Counted from the first letter of the stretch, positions 48,885 through 56,611 are shown. The stretch: 64,000 bases of DNA from Coriobacteriia bacterium (GCA_030652115.1 JAUSBK010000008.1:124001-188000); one strand, 5' to 3'. Notes: generated by a model not told the origin, from the letters alone. Numbers and translations are program-made.

Positions 48885-49637
48885 ATGGGCGGCATCCTCG
48901 ATCTCATCTTCCCGCCGAGGTGCGCCGGCTGCGACCGTCCGGGCACGCTCCTGTGCGATGCCTGTCGCGGGACGCTTCCGCTCATCGATCCCGGCTCGGC
49001 GTGTGCGCGCTGCGGGGCGCCGATGCTCGGCGCGTCTGGTCCGTGCGCCGAGTGCCGCGGTCGTGCGTTCGCGTTCTCGGTAGCGCGCTGTGCCGCGCGC
49101 CTCGAGCCCCCGGTCTCGCGTGCCGTCGTGATGCTCAAGGACAGCGGCGAGCGCCGCTATGCCGCCGTCCTGGCGGAGCTGCTCGCGACAGCTGCTGACG
49201 GCTGGCTCGCGCCGGGAGCCGTTCTCGTGCCTGCGCCAGCTTCGCCTGCGGCGGTGCGCCGACGCGGTTTCGACCACGCCGCGGACATCACGCGTGCGCT
49301 CGGGCGGCTCACAGGCGCCGAGGTGCAGTGCCTGCTGCGCGCCACGGGCAGTGCCGACCAGCGGGCCCTCGGCAGGGAAGCACGCTTCGCGAACCGTGCG
49401 ACCGCGTTCAGGCTGGCCGGGCCGCGCGAGATCGCAGCCGGCGCGTCGCTGCCCGAGCGGGTCGTGCTCGTCGACGACGTGTTCACGACCGGCGCCACAC
49501 TCGATGCCGCCGCTCGTGTGCTGCGCGGTGCGGGCGTGGCCGAGGTACGGGCGCTTGCGGTTGCACGCGCGTGCGAGCACGTCGCTTGCGTGAGCGTATC
49601 CGAAAGGATACAATCCGAAGGAGCGTCGCTTGATTGA
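48885..49637 (+). CDS. comF: ComF family phosphoribosyltransferase-like protein
   Basis: The 250-residue protein has the N-terminal zinc finger (CAGC, CDAC, CARC, CAEC) and the phosphoribosyltransferase fold with VLVPAPASPAAVRRRGFDH and the PRPP loop VVLVDDVFTTGATLDAAARVL. ComF family members are needed for DNA uptake in competent bacteria; the exact activity is unclear. Its last 8 bases overlap the toxin gene, and its 3' end contains the promoter and operator of that pair. ComF-HPF neighbourhoods are common; here HPF lies 6 kb downstream. Confidence 0.88.
   Translation: MGGILDLIFPPRCAGCDRPGTLLCDACRGTLPLIDPGSACARCGAPMLGASGPCAECRGRAFAFSVARCAARLEPPVSRAVVMLKDSGERRYAAVLAELLATAADGWLAPGAVLVPAPASPAAVRRRGFDHAADITRALGRLTGAEVQCLLRATGSADQRALGREARFANRATAFRLAGPREIAAGASLPERVVLVDDVFTTGATLDAAARVLRGAGVAEVRALAVARACEHVACVSVSERIQSEGASLD
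49586..49614 (+). promoter_or_regulatory. promoter/operator of the second toxin-antitoxin pair, inside comF
   Basis: TTGCGT (49586-49591), 17-base spacer, TACAAT (49609-49614). A perfect palindrome with arms GTATCC (49596-49601) and GGATAC (49606-49611) around GAAA covers the -10 region: a classic autoregulation site for the HTH antitoxin. Confidence 0.6.
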
Positions 49638-49920
49638 GGTTCGACAGACCCGGGACTTCCGCGACTGGCTGAGGCAACTCAAGGACCCGGATGCCAGAGA
49701 CCGCATCGTGATGAGACTGCGCCGTCTGTCGGTGGGTAATCCGGGCGATGTGAAGCCGGTCGGCGGCGGCGTCTGGGAGATGAGGATCGACTGCGGGCCG
49801 GGCTACCGACTGTACTTCACCTGGCGAGGTGATCAGGTGGTTGTGCTGCTGGCTGGCGGTAACAAGTCGACGCAGCAGCGCGACATCAGGCGGGCACAGG
49901 AACTGGCGTGGCGACCGTGA
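49630..49920 (+). CDS. RelE/HigB-like addiction module toxin (COG3657 type)
   Basis: The 96-residue protein is a RelE-superfamily toxin of the type once called addiction module killer protein: it starts IEVRQTRDFRDWLRQLKDPDARDRIVMRL, then DVKPVGGGVWEMRIDCGPGYRLYF and VVLLAGGNKSTQQRDIRRAQELA. It probably cleaves ribosome-bound mRNA. A TTG start at 49630 is supported by AAGGAG 6-7 bases away. It overlaps comF by 8 bases and the antitoxin by 13 bases. Confidence 0.88.
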   Translation: MIEVRQTRDFRDWLRQLKDPDARDRIVMRLRRLSVGNPGDVKPVGGGVWEMRIDCGPGYRLYFTWRGDQVVVLLAGGNKSTQQRDIRRAQELAWRP

Positions 49921-50222
49921 GGAGCAAGAGAGTGCGGAAGCATAAGCTGAAGACCTACCCCTGGGACGTTGTCGACCACCTCGACTCCGACGAGGCGATT
50001 GCCCGGTATCTCGACTTGGTCCTCGAGGAGGACGATCCGGTCCTGCTGGCAGCTGCCCTCGGCGACGTCGCTCGCGCCAAAGGCATGACGAGTGTCTCGC
50101 GCGAGACCGGACTCGGTCGCGAGAGCCTCTACAAGGCGCTGTCCAGCTCGGGCAACCCCGAGTTCGCCACGGTGCACAAGGTGATCCGCTCCTTCGGGCT
50201 CAAGCTGCACGTGACGACCTAG
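49908..50222 (+). CDS. HTH antitoxin (HI1419-type addiction module antidote)
   Basis: The 104-residue antitoxin has the family order KTYPWDVVDHLDSDEAIARYLDLVLEEDDPVLLAAALGDVARAKGMTSV, then the helix-turn-helix RETGLGRESLYKALSSSGNPEFATVHKVIRSFGLKL. It is expected to bind the toxin and the GTATCC/GGATAC operator. The GTG at 49908 is inside the toxin gene; later GTGs are possible. The first 15 residues are strongly basic (RSKRVRKHKLK), longer than in typical members. Confidence 0.88.
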   Translation: MATVRSKRVRKHKLKTYPWDVVDHLDSDEAIARYLDLVLEEDDPVLLAAALGDVARAKGMTSVSRETGLGRESLYKALSSSGNPEFATVHKVIRSFGLKLHVTT

Positions 50223-50261
50223 CTGCGCGCGCCTGTCGTCACGGCCTGTTACACTTCTTCT

Positions 50262-50520
50262 TGCTTTCACCCGGGTCTGTGGTTGCGGGCGCGCAAGCGT
50301 CCTAGTCCAAGGTAGGCGCGGCCGAAAGGACCCACGTAAGCGCGAGGCCAAGCCTCGTCGTGAGCATGGCGCGCCTTAGGGGTAAGTCGTACCGTCCGCG
50401 GCAGCCGAGAGGTCGCTGCGGGCGAGAGGGCCGGTAGTGAGACCCAGTCTTGCGGAAGCTCCGGTATGCGGGTGTGGGGCCAAAGACCAGGTCAGCCGGG
50501 TGAAAGCATCGAGGGGCACA
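50262..50520 (+). ncRNA. candidate structured non-coding RNA or leader upstream of the amino-acid transporter
   Basis: This 313-bp gap between the antitoxin and the binding-protein gene has no credible ORF but strong folding potential. 50287-50294 (GGGCGCGC) can pair with 50369-50376; inside it is CGAGGC-CAA-GCCTCG (50343-50357). A 10-11-bp stem with GAGA loop occupies 50396-50421. Downstream GACCC...GGGT and GGCC pairings flank an A/G-rich segment ending near the ribosome-binding site GAAGGGAG. No T-box, lysine, SAM, glycine or cobalamin consensus was recognised. Because it lies between comF and hpf, a raiA-type RNA is one possibility; a novel riboswitch-like leader is another. Confidence 0.4.
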
Positions 50521-50535
50521 GCCGAAGGGAGCCGC

Positions 50536-51375
50536 ATGACAACCGCACGTCGCCTGCTCGCGATCGTTCTCGCCGCCGCGCTCGTTCTTGCGATGGCCGG
50601 CTGCAAGAAGGAGGCCGAGGAGCCTGCGCTCCAGCCCAAGGTCGCTCCGCCTGTGATCTCCACCGAAGGCGTCCTCAAGGTGGGTGTCGACCTCGGTTAT
50701 CCGCCGTTCGCGGGTGTGGACAACGACAAGAACGCCGGCATAGACGTGGACATTGCCGCCGCGATCGCCGAGCGGCTTGGCCTCAAGGTGGAGCTCGTGG
50801 ACGTGAAGCCCAGCGAGCTGGCCGAGGCGCTCAACGATGGTACGGTCGACATCGCGCTCGGCGGGATCTCGATCACCGACGCAGTGACGGCCGACGTATC
50901 CACCGCCGGCTCGTACCTGATCGACGGCCCCGGCATCTTCTCGGTGGTAGCGACCGACTCAGTACCCACCACACTCACTGCAGCGGACCTCCCGGGCAAG
51001 CGCATTGCCGCGCAGCAGGGAAGCCCCGCGTTCTGGACGCTCGAGAGCGACTACGGCGAGGGCTTTGCGACCCAGTACCCGTCGCTCAAGGCAGCATTCG
51101 ACGCGCTTGAGGCAGGCGAGGTCGATCTGGTCGTAGGCGACTCGGCAGTCGGCGCCTACATCGCGCGCGACTACGCCCGCGTATCGTTCGTCGGGCAGTT
51201 CGGGGCGGCGCAGCCGCTCGGCATCGCGGTCAAGAAAGACGCCACCGAACTTGAGGCCGTCATCCGGGAGGCCGTGGACGCGCTCGCCGCCGACGGCACT
51301 CTCGACACGATCCGCACCAAGTGGTTGGGGCATCTTCCGTCGCTCGAGGTGCCGGTCGAGGAATCCACGAACTGA
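50536..51375 (+). CDS. extracytoplasmic solute-binding protein family 3 (lipoprotein), canonical order
   Basis: The 279-residue lipoprotein has a signal peptide with lipobox LAMAGC (Cys23) and a family 3 binding fold in normal order: LKVGVDLGYPPFAGVDN, VDIAAAIAERLGLKVEL, then the hinge and TLTAADLPGKRIAAQQGSPA and the closing ADGTLDTIRTKWLG. The usual Arg that holds the amino-acid carboxylate (in TITPERA-type motifs) is missing: here SITDAVTADVS. The ligand may therefore not be a standard amino acid, or binding may be weak. ATG at 50536 after GAAGGGAG. It precedes a permuted binding protein, permease and ATPase. Confidence 0.85.
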   Translation: MTTARRLLAIVLAAALVLAMAGCKKEAEEPALQPKVAPPVISTEGVLKVGVDLGYPPFAGVDNDKNAGIDVDIAAAIAERLGLKVELVDVKPSELAEALNDGTVDIALGGISITDAVTADVSTAGSYLIDGPGIFSVVATDSVPTTLTAADLPGKRIAAQQGSPAFWTLESDYGEGFATQYPSLKAAFDALEAGEVDLVVGDSAVGAYIARDYARVSFVGQFGAAQPLGIAVKKDATELEAVIREAVDALAADGTLDTIRTKWLGHLPSLEVPVEESTN

Positions 51376-51467
51376 CGCTTCGCCTCGCACCTTTGCGGTA
51401 TAGTCATTCACGGTAGTCAAAGGGGGGTGCCGGAAGGCGCTCGTCGCAAGCAGATGAAGGAGGCTCC

Positions 51468-52343
51468 ATGAGCAAGACCAAGAAGTTCGTTGCGCTGTTC
51501 CTGGTCTTCGCGCTGGCGCTCAGCATGGTTGCGCTGAGCGGCTGCACGGACGATGGCGAGGACACGGACGAGGGCACCGAAACCACCGAGCGCGCTGCGA
51601 TCACCAGCGTTGACGATCTCGGCGAAGGCGACAAGGTCGGCGTCCAGTCTGGTACCACGGGCGAGGGTTGGGCCAAGGAAAACCTCGAGCCCAACGGTGT
51701 CGAGGTCGTTCCTTACGACGACATCCTGCTTGCCTTCTCGGCGCTGCAGGCTGGCGACGTTGACGGCGTTATCAACGACCTTCCGATCAGCCAGGACATC
51801 GTCAAGGACGAGACCCGTGGCCTCGAGATCGTTGAAGAGATCAAGACCGACGAGACCTATGGCTTTGCATTCAACAAAGACGACGCCGCGCTCCGCGACG
51901 CCGTCAACTGGGCGCTTGCCGAGTGCATCGCCGATGGCACGTACGACGAGGTCTACGAGACCTGGTTCGGCGCAGCCCCGATGTCGTATCCCGAGGCTGA
52001 GAGCGGCGTGACCGCCAAGCCCGCGGATGCTCCCGCGCTGATCACCGCCGGCAAGATCGTCGTCGGCTCCGACACCGCGTTCCCGCCGTTCGAGAACGTC
52101 GAGGGTGGCGAGACGGTGGGCTTCGACGTCGACCTGCTGAATGCGATCGGCGAGAAGCTCGGCCTCACGGTCGAGTTCAAGAGCTACAAGTTCGACGCGC
52201 TCATCACGGGCGTTCAGGCCGGTACCGAGTTCGATCTGGTCGCCTCGGCGATGACGATCACTGACGAGCGCAAGCAGTCGGTCGACTTCTCCGATCCGTA
52301 CATCAACTCGAACCAGTCGCTGGCGGTCAAGAAGGCCGAGTAG
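51468..52343 (+). CDS. circularly permuted family 3 solute-binding lipoprotein
   Basis: A lipoprotein (lipobox ALSGC, Cys26, then an acidic Asp/Glu/Thr linker) of 291 residues. The order of the binding domain is inverted relative to the family: residues 44-170 are the part that is normally second (DDLGEGDKVGVQSGTTGEG, VVPYDDILLAFSALQAG, VINDLPIS, YDEVYETWFG), and residues 175-291 the part that is normally first (KIVVGSDTAFPPFENVEGG, VGFDVDLLNAIGEKLGL, SAMTITDERKQSVDFSDPY). Both halves are complete; the break is at the hinge, and the ligand residues Arg (TDERK) and Asp (NDLP) are kept. It should bind a polar amino acid. A TATAGT -10 box lies at 51399-51404; a hairpin follows the gene. Confidence 0.88.
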   Translation: MSKTKKFVALFLVFALALSMVALSGCTDDGEDTDEGTETTERAAITSVDDLGEGDKVGVQSGTTGEGWAKENLEPNGVEVVPYDDILLAFSALQAGDVDGVINDLPISQDIVKDETRGLEIVEEIKTDETYGFAFNKDDAALRDAVNWALAECIADGTYDEVYETWFGAAPMSYPEAESGVTAKPADAPALITAGKIVVGSDTAFPPFENVEGGETVGFDVDLLNAIGEKLGLTVEFKSYKFDALITGVQAGTEFDLVASAMTITDERKQSVDFSDPYINSNQSLAVKKAE

Positions 52344-52373
52344 TGGCCGAGCGGTAACACTGCGGTAGACTTG

Positions 52374-52404
52374 GGGCCGGCGGTTCTCTTAGAGCCGTCG
52401 GCCC
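52374..52404 (+). terminator. hairpin between binding-protein and permease genes
   Basis: A 14-bp stem (52374-52387 with 52391-52404, CTT loop, two G-T pairs) followed by TGTCATTTG. Partial termination here would make more binding protein than permease, a common arrangement in ABC importers. Confidence 0.55.
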
Positions 52405-52440
52405 TGTCATTTGTCCGAGCCCGTCGTAGGAGGGCCCGCG

Positions 52441-53766
52441 ATGTCGAAGTTCCGCAATTCGGTGGGGTACGTGGTCGCGGGGATCGTCGCGGTGGTGCTG
52501 GTCGCGATGCTACTCACGATGACCGGTCCGGAACGGGTGCTCTTCGAGCGGAATGCGCCGCGCGGCAAGAAGGGCACCGTAAGCGACATCTACGTGATCT
52601 CGCCCACGCGCGATGAGATCACCATCGGCAAGTCGCAGACCAACGTGGTCGCCGATCTTGCCGAGATCGACGACAACCTCGCCGCTACGATCGTCCGCAC
52701 GCCGGCCGGTGCCGGACTGGGCAAGGGCGAGTGGGTCCTCAGCGCCGAGGAGACCAGCCCCACGCCGGTGCTGCTCAACGGCGACGAGATCGAGGGGACA
52801 CCCACGCTCGCGGACGGGGACGTCATCACCGTCGGAGGCTCCGATGTGACGTTCACCGTGGGGCGCACGGGCATCCTCGGCGGACTCGACTGGTGGGAAG
52901 CGGGCAAGATCTCGCATCTCTACGCCTCGCCGAAGATCATTGCCGAGGCATTCCCCATTGTGTTGGCGGCCTTCCCCATCTCGCTTGTGGCGGTGCTCGT
53001 CTCCTTCGGGCTGGCGATTCCGGGCGGCCTCATGCTCGCCTTCATGAAGATGGCGAAGAGCCGATGGTTCCGCATGCCGGCAACGCTTTACGTGGACTTC
53101 ATCCGCGGCACGCCGATCTTCCTGCAGATCCTGCTCGTGTTCTTCGGCCTCACGCTTCTGCCGCCGTGGCAGGCGCTCGTCAAGGCGGTGCCTGCGATCA
53201 ACGAGAGCGGCCTGTTCGGCGTGGACAACTCCATGTGGATCCGGGCGTTCGTGGTCTTGAGCTTCAACTCGGCGGCATACATGGCCGAGATCTTCCGCGC
53301 GGGCATCCAGTCCATCAGCAAGGGGCAGATGGAAGCGGCGCGTTCGCTCGGCATGACCACCGCCGCCGCCATGACCTTTGTGATCATCCCGCAGACAGTG
53401 CGGCGCATCCTGCCGACGATGATGTCCGAGTTCATCCTGCTGTTCAAAGACACGTCGCTGTTCGCGGCCGTTGGTATGGGTGAGATGGTCATGAGGGCGC
53501 GTGAAGTGGCGTCGAGCACGCTCAACGTCTCGCCGTACCTGCTCGCCGCGGGCTTCTACCTCGTGATCACCATCCCGCTCGGCCGTCTCGTCCAGCAGCT
53601 CGAGAACCGGCTCGCGCGCTCGGAGGGTGGCGGCGCAGCCACCTTCGAGAAGAGCGAGAAGGACAACCTCGCGGCAGCTGCGGCCAAGAAGGCCGCTGCC
53701 GAGGCTGCTGCAGCGGAGAAACTCAGGATCGACGATGCTGCCCACCGACACGCGACCGGCCGATAG
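52441..53766 (+). CDS. polar amino-acid ABC permease with an extracytoplasmic FHA-like domain
   Basis: The 441-residue protein combines three parts. Residues 8-28 form a membrane helix (VGYVVAGIVAVVLVAMLLTM). Residues about 50-145 look like a forkhead-associated fold: ISPTRDEITIGKS, GEWVLSAEE, PVLLNGDEIEG, LADGDVITVGGSDVTFTVG; the phosphothreonine residues are not conserved (GK for GR, no Ser/His). Residues about 165-400 are a HisM/GlnP permease with LYVDFIRGTPIFLQ and the ATPase-contacting EAARSLGMTTAAA. An Ala/Lys/Glu-rich tail follows. N-in topology places the FHA-like domain outside, next to the binding protein. ATG at 52441 with TAGGAGGG. Confidence 0.85.
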   Translation: MSKFRNSVGYVVAGIVAVVLVAMLLTMTGPERVLFERNAPRGKKGTVSDIYVISPTRDEITIGKSQTNVVADLAEIDDNLAATIVRTPAGAGLGKGEWVLSAEETSPTPVLLNGDEIEGTPTLADGDVITVGGSDVTFTVGRTGILGGLDWWEAGKISHLYASPKIIAEAFPIVLAAFPISLVAVLVSFGLAIPGGLMLAFMKMAKSRWFRMPATLYVDFIRGTPIFLQILLVFFGLTLLPPWQALVKAVPAINESGLFGVDNSMWIRAFVVLSFNSAAYMAEIFRAGIQSISKGQMEAARSLGMTTAAAMTFVIIPQTVRRILPTMMSEFILLFKDTSLFAAVGMGEMVMRAREVASSTLNVSPYLLAAGFYLVITIPLGRLVQQLENRLARSEGGGAATFEKSEKDNLAAAAAKKAAAEAAAAEKLRIDDAAHRHATGR

Positions 53767-53772
53767 GGGGCG

Positions 53773-54540
53773 ATGACGATGAGCGAACACACCACCACCC
53801 CCGCGTACAGCGGCCCGATCGTCCGGATCCGCAACCTCAGGAAGTGCTTCGGCGAGGTTGAAGTGCTCCGCGACGTGGACATGGACGTGCAGAAGGGCGA
53901 GGTTGTGGTCATTCTCGGGCCGAGCGGCTCGGGCAAGTCGACGATGCTTCGCTGCGTGAACCGGCTCGAGGAGCCCACCGGCGGGGAGATCTGGCTCGAG
54001 GACATCAAGGTGAACGACCCCAAGACGAACATCAACGAGGTGCGCGAGCGCATCGGCATGGTGTTCCAGCAGTTCAACTTGTTCCCGCACCTCACGGCCA
54101 AAGACAACGTGATGCTGGCGCAGCGCAAGGTTCTCAACCGCTCAAAGCACGAGGCCGAGCGCATCGCGCTCGAGCAACTCGAGCGCGTGGGCCTTGGCGA
54201 CCGCGTGGACTACTTCCCGGCGCAGCTTTCCGGCGGCCAGCAGCAGCGCGTGGCGATCGCCCGCGCGCTTGCGATGGACCCGCACGTGATGCTCTTCGAC
54301 GAGGTCACTTCGGCACTCGACCCGGAGCTCGTGCGCGGCGTGCTCGACGTCATGAAGGAACTCGCCAAGGCTGGCATGACGATGCTCGTGGTCACCCACG
54401 AGATGGGCTTTGCCCGCGATGTGGCGAGCCGCGCCGTGTTCATGGACGGCGGCGTGATCGTGGAGGAGGGCACTCCCTCCGAGGTGTTCGACCATCCGCG
54501 GAACGAGCGCACGAAGGACTTCCTCGGCCACATCTCATAA
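53773..54540 (+). CDS. polar amino-acid ABC transporter ATP-binding protein
   Basis: The 255-residue ATPase has Walker [10 protein letters not shown], the Q-loop [11 protein letters not shown], the signature [15 protein letters not shown], Walker [17 protein letters not shown] and the switch His in VVTHEMGFA. It belongs to the GlnQ/HisP group and energises the permease 6 bp upstream. Cytoplasmic. The operon of two binding proteins, permease and ATPase is a complete importer. Confidence 0.95.
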   Translation: MTMSEHTTTPAYSGPIVRIRNLRKCFGEVEVLRDVDMDVQKGEVVVILGPSGSGKSTMLRCVNRLEEPTGGEIWLEDIKVNDPKTNINEVRERIGMVFQQFNLFPHLTAKDNVMLAQRKVLNRSKHEAERIALEQLERVGLGDRVDYFPAQLSGGQQQRVAIARALAMDPHVMLFDEVTSALDPELVRGVLDVMKELAKAGMTMLVVTHEMGFARDVASRAVFMDGGVIVEEGTPSEVFDHPRNERTKDFLGHIS

Positions 54541-54611
54541 GTGTGGTGTCGCGTGGCCGAACGGGAATACTCCCTGCATCAGCGGTGGTCCGTGAGGCAG
54601 GGGAGGCCCCC

Positions 54612-55322
54612 ATGGGCGCGTGCAAGTGGTGTGGCGCGGAGAACGTCGAGAACGTTGTAACGTGCGCGAACTGCGGTCAGTCACTCGGTGCTGGGGAGGA
54701 ACCCGATACCTTTGATGCCGAGGCGTCTGGCAGCGCGGCGAGCGCGCAGGTCGACGAGCAGACTGCGGCCGGCATGGCCGATGCAGGTCCGCCGCCCGTA
54801 GCAGCCGTCCCGCCGGCACCCGAGTCGCCGCCGCCGGTCACACCAGTCCCGGTCGCGCCCGCAGCGCCGCAGGCTCCCGTTGTTGCGGCGCCCGTCCCTA
54901 TGGCCGCGCCACAGTACGCCCCGCCGCCGCAGCAACCGGCCTACGCCCCGCCGCCGCAGCAACCGGCGTACGCCCCGCCGCAGCAGTACGCGGCACCCCC
55001 ACAGCAGTACCCGCCCCCGCAGCAGTACGGCTACACTCAGCCGCCGACGCAGCCGCCCAAGTCCGGCCTCGGCAACGCCATCGCCGTGACGATCCTGTGC
55101 TGCTTGCCGCTCGGCATCGTGTCGATCGTGTACGCCACGCAGGTGGACAAGAAGTGGGCGATGGGCGACTACGCCGGTTCACAGCAGGCCGCCAAGAAGG
55201 CCAACATGTGGGCGTCCATCGCGGCGGCCGTGGGCATCGTCTGGATCATCGTGTCCGGCATCATCGGGTATACGACCGCCGAAACGAACACCACCACCAC
55301 GCCCTACTACTACACCTACTAG
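54612..55322 (+). CDS. zinc-ribbon, Pro/Gln-rich, CD225 (dispanin)-domain membrane protein
   Basis: The 236-residue protein has an N-terminal zinc ribbon (CKWCGAENVENVVTCANCG), a disordered Pro/Ala/Val then Pro/Gln/Tyr-rich linker with a nine-residue repeat YAPPPQQPA, and a C-terminal CD225 domain (GNAIAVTILCCLPLGIVSIVYATQV, GDYAGSQQAAKKANMWASIA, VGIVWIIVSGIIGY). CD225 proteins have one re-entrant and one membrane-spanning helix and are of unknown role in bacteria. ATG at 54612 after GGGGAGG; the frame is open back to 54543. It is followed by the DUF2752 gene after 10 bp, a frequent pairing. Confidence 0.88.
   Translation: MGACKWCGAENVENVVTCANCGQSLGAGEEPDTFDAEASGSAASAQVDEQTAAGMADAGPPPVAAVPPAPESPPPVTPVPVAPAAPQAPVVAAPVPMAAPQYAPPPQQPAYAPPPQQPAYAPPQQYAAPPQQYPPPQQYGYTQPPTQPPKSGLGNAIAVTILCCLPLGIVSIVYATQVDKKWAMGDYAGSQQAAKKANMWASIAAAVGIVWIIVSGIIGYTTAETNTTTTPYYYTY
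54915..54995 (+). repeat. 27-bp in-frame tandem repeat (codes YAPPPQQPA)
   Basis: Two full 27-bp units start at 54915 and 54942, and a partial third at 54969, in the linker of the CD225 protein. Slippage here would change linker length without breaking the frame. Confidence 0.6.
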
Positions 55323-55332
55323 CAGGAGCGCG

Positions 55333-55758
55333 ATGAGCCAACCGGCACCCACCACACCGGGCGCGGCGGAACGCGCCCGGGCGCTGCTGTTCCTCGGCAT
55401 CGCCGTGGGCGCGGTGGTGGCGATTCTCGTACCGGCGGTGGGAAGGCTCGTTCCCGAGTGCGCGTTGCGCACGCTGACCGGCCTCTACTGCCCCGGGTGC
55501 GGCACCCGTCGCGCGATGCTCGCGCTCGTGCAGGGCGATCTGGTCACCGCGCTCCGGCAGAACGCGTTCGCGGTCGTGGCGGTCGGACCGGTGCTCGTGG
55601 GCATCGTGCGCGACGCACTCGAGGCGTTCGGCGTGCGCCTGTGGCCGCGCCTGCGCTGGCCACCCGCGCTCGTGTGGGCGTTCGGCATCGGGGTGCTCGT
55701 GTTCTGGGTCGCGCGCAATCTGCCCTTTGCGCCGTTCACGTACCTGGCGCCGTTCTAG
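55333..55758 (+). CDS. DUF2752 membrane protein
   Basis: The 141-residue protein has the DUF2752 motif CALRTLTGLYCPGCGTRRAMLALVQGD, with its three cysteines, between a first membrane helix (LFLGIAVGAVVAILVPAVG) and two further helices (AVVAVGPVLVGIV and WAFGIGVLVFWVA). Function unknown. It is usually found next to CD225 proteins, as here, and is likely part of the same operon. Cysteine pairs could bind metal or be redox active. Confidence 0.9.
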   Translation: MSQPAPTTPGAAERARALLFLGIAVGAVVAILVPAVGRLVPECALRTLTGLYCPGCGTRRAMLALVQGDLVTALRQNAFAVVAVGPVLVGIVRDALEAFGVRLWPRLRWPPALVWAFGIGVLVFWVARNLPFAPFTYLAPF

Positions 55759-55860
55759 CGCGGCATGGAGATTCCGCGGAGATACCCGCTCCAGGGGTGC
55801 CTCATCGGCGGCGGCGCGGGTATGTTCATAGTGTCCGGACTCTACTAAGGAGGCCACGGT

Positions 55861-56403
55861 ATGCAGATGATCGTGAAGGGCCGCCGCATGGACGTTACCC
55901 CTGCTATCCGGGAGTACGCCGAGGAGAAGATCGGGCGCGTCACGAAGATTCTGAACAGTCAGCTCATGAGCGCAGAAGTAGAGCTCTACACCGAGCGCAA
56001 CAAGTCTATAGAGAAGGGTCAGGTCGCCGAAGTAACGGTCTACACCAAGGGGCACGTGATCCGGGCCAAGGAGGCGGCATCGGATCTCTTCGCCGCCATC
56101 GACCTGGTAAGTGAGAAGCTCGAGAGCCAGGTGCGCAGGTACAAGGACAAGACCGTGGACCGGCACACCAAGGGCGTGTCGGCGGCCGCGATTGCGCCCG
56201 CTCCCGCACCGGAAGAGCTTGACGAGCCGGCCATCGTGAAGACCAAGACGCTTGCCACCAAGCCGATGAGCACCGATGAGGCGATTCTGCAGATGGAACT
56301 CCTGGGCCACGACTTCTTCGTCTTCCGATCCGAGGACACGGAAGGGACCAACGTTCTGTACCGCCGCAACGACGGCGACTACGGGCTCATCACATCAGCG
56401 TGA
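55861..56403 (+). CDS. hpf: long-form ribosome hibernation promoting factor
   Basis: The long HPF joins two 70S ribosomes into an inactive 100S dimer in stationary phase. The 180-residue protein has the N-terminal RaiA/YfiA domain (MQMIVKGRRMDVTPAIREYAEEKIGRVTK, AEVTVYTKGHVIRAKEAASDLFAAIDLVSEKLESQVRRYKDK style) and, after an Ala/Pro linker, the dimerising C-terminal domain (PMSTDEAILQMELLGHDFFVFRSEDT...YRRNDGDYGLI). AAGGAGG precedes the ATG. A -10-like CATAGT (55828-55833) and TATGTT lie upstream, so it probably has its own promoter. Confidence 0.95.
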   Translation: MQMIVKGRRMDVTPAIREYAEEKIGRVTKILNSQLMSAEVELYTERNKSIEKGQVAEVTVYTKGHVIRAKEAASDLFAAIDLVSEKLESQVRRYKDKTVDRHTKGVSAAAIAPAPAPEELDEPAIVKTKTLATKPMSTDEAILQMELLGHDFFVFRSEDTEGTNVLYRRNDGDYGLITSA

Positions 56404-56427
56404 CAGCCCCCTTGAGGGGCGAGGCGA

Positions 56428-56455
56428 GAGGCGCGGGCCAGAGCCCGCGCCTTCT
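56428..56455 (+). terminator. terminator of hpf
   Basis: GGCGCGGGC (56430-56438) pairs with GCCCGCGCC (56443-56451), loop CAGA, extended by A-T, followed by CTTCTCCATTT. A second small hairpin, GCCCCCTTGAGGGGC, precedes it at 56406-56420. Confidence 0.6.
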
Positions 56456-56509
56456 CCATTTCCGGCCTGTTACCAGCGGAAAGTTGATGCATCCTTAACC
56501 AAGGGTCGG

Positions 56510-56539
56510 TTGACAGCGTCCATTGGACGCACATATTGT
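56510..56539 (+). promoter_or_regulatory. promoter of the unknown gene at 56612
   Basis: A perfect -35 box TTGACA (56510-56515), an 18-base spacer, and TATTGT (56534-56539). It lies 72 bases before the gene in a locally AT-richer region. Confidence 0.55.
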
Positions 56540-56611
56540 GATGTGAGCTTCACCAGTTGCGCACATTCACTCCAGTCGTAGTCGTGGTGGCAGCTGATGC
56601 TAGGAGAACGA

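Noticed and set aside
54915-54995. CRISPR-like direct repeats
   Set aside because: The 27-bp units are contiguous without spacers and encode a Pro/Gln-rich protein linker.
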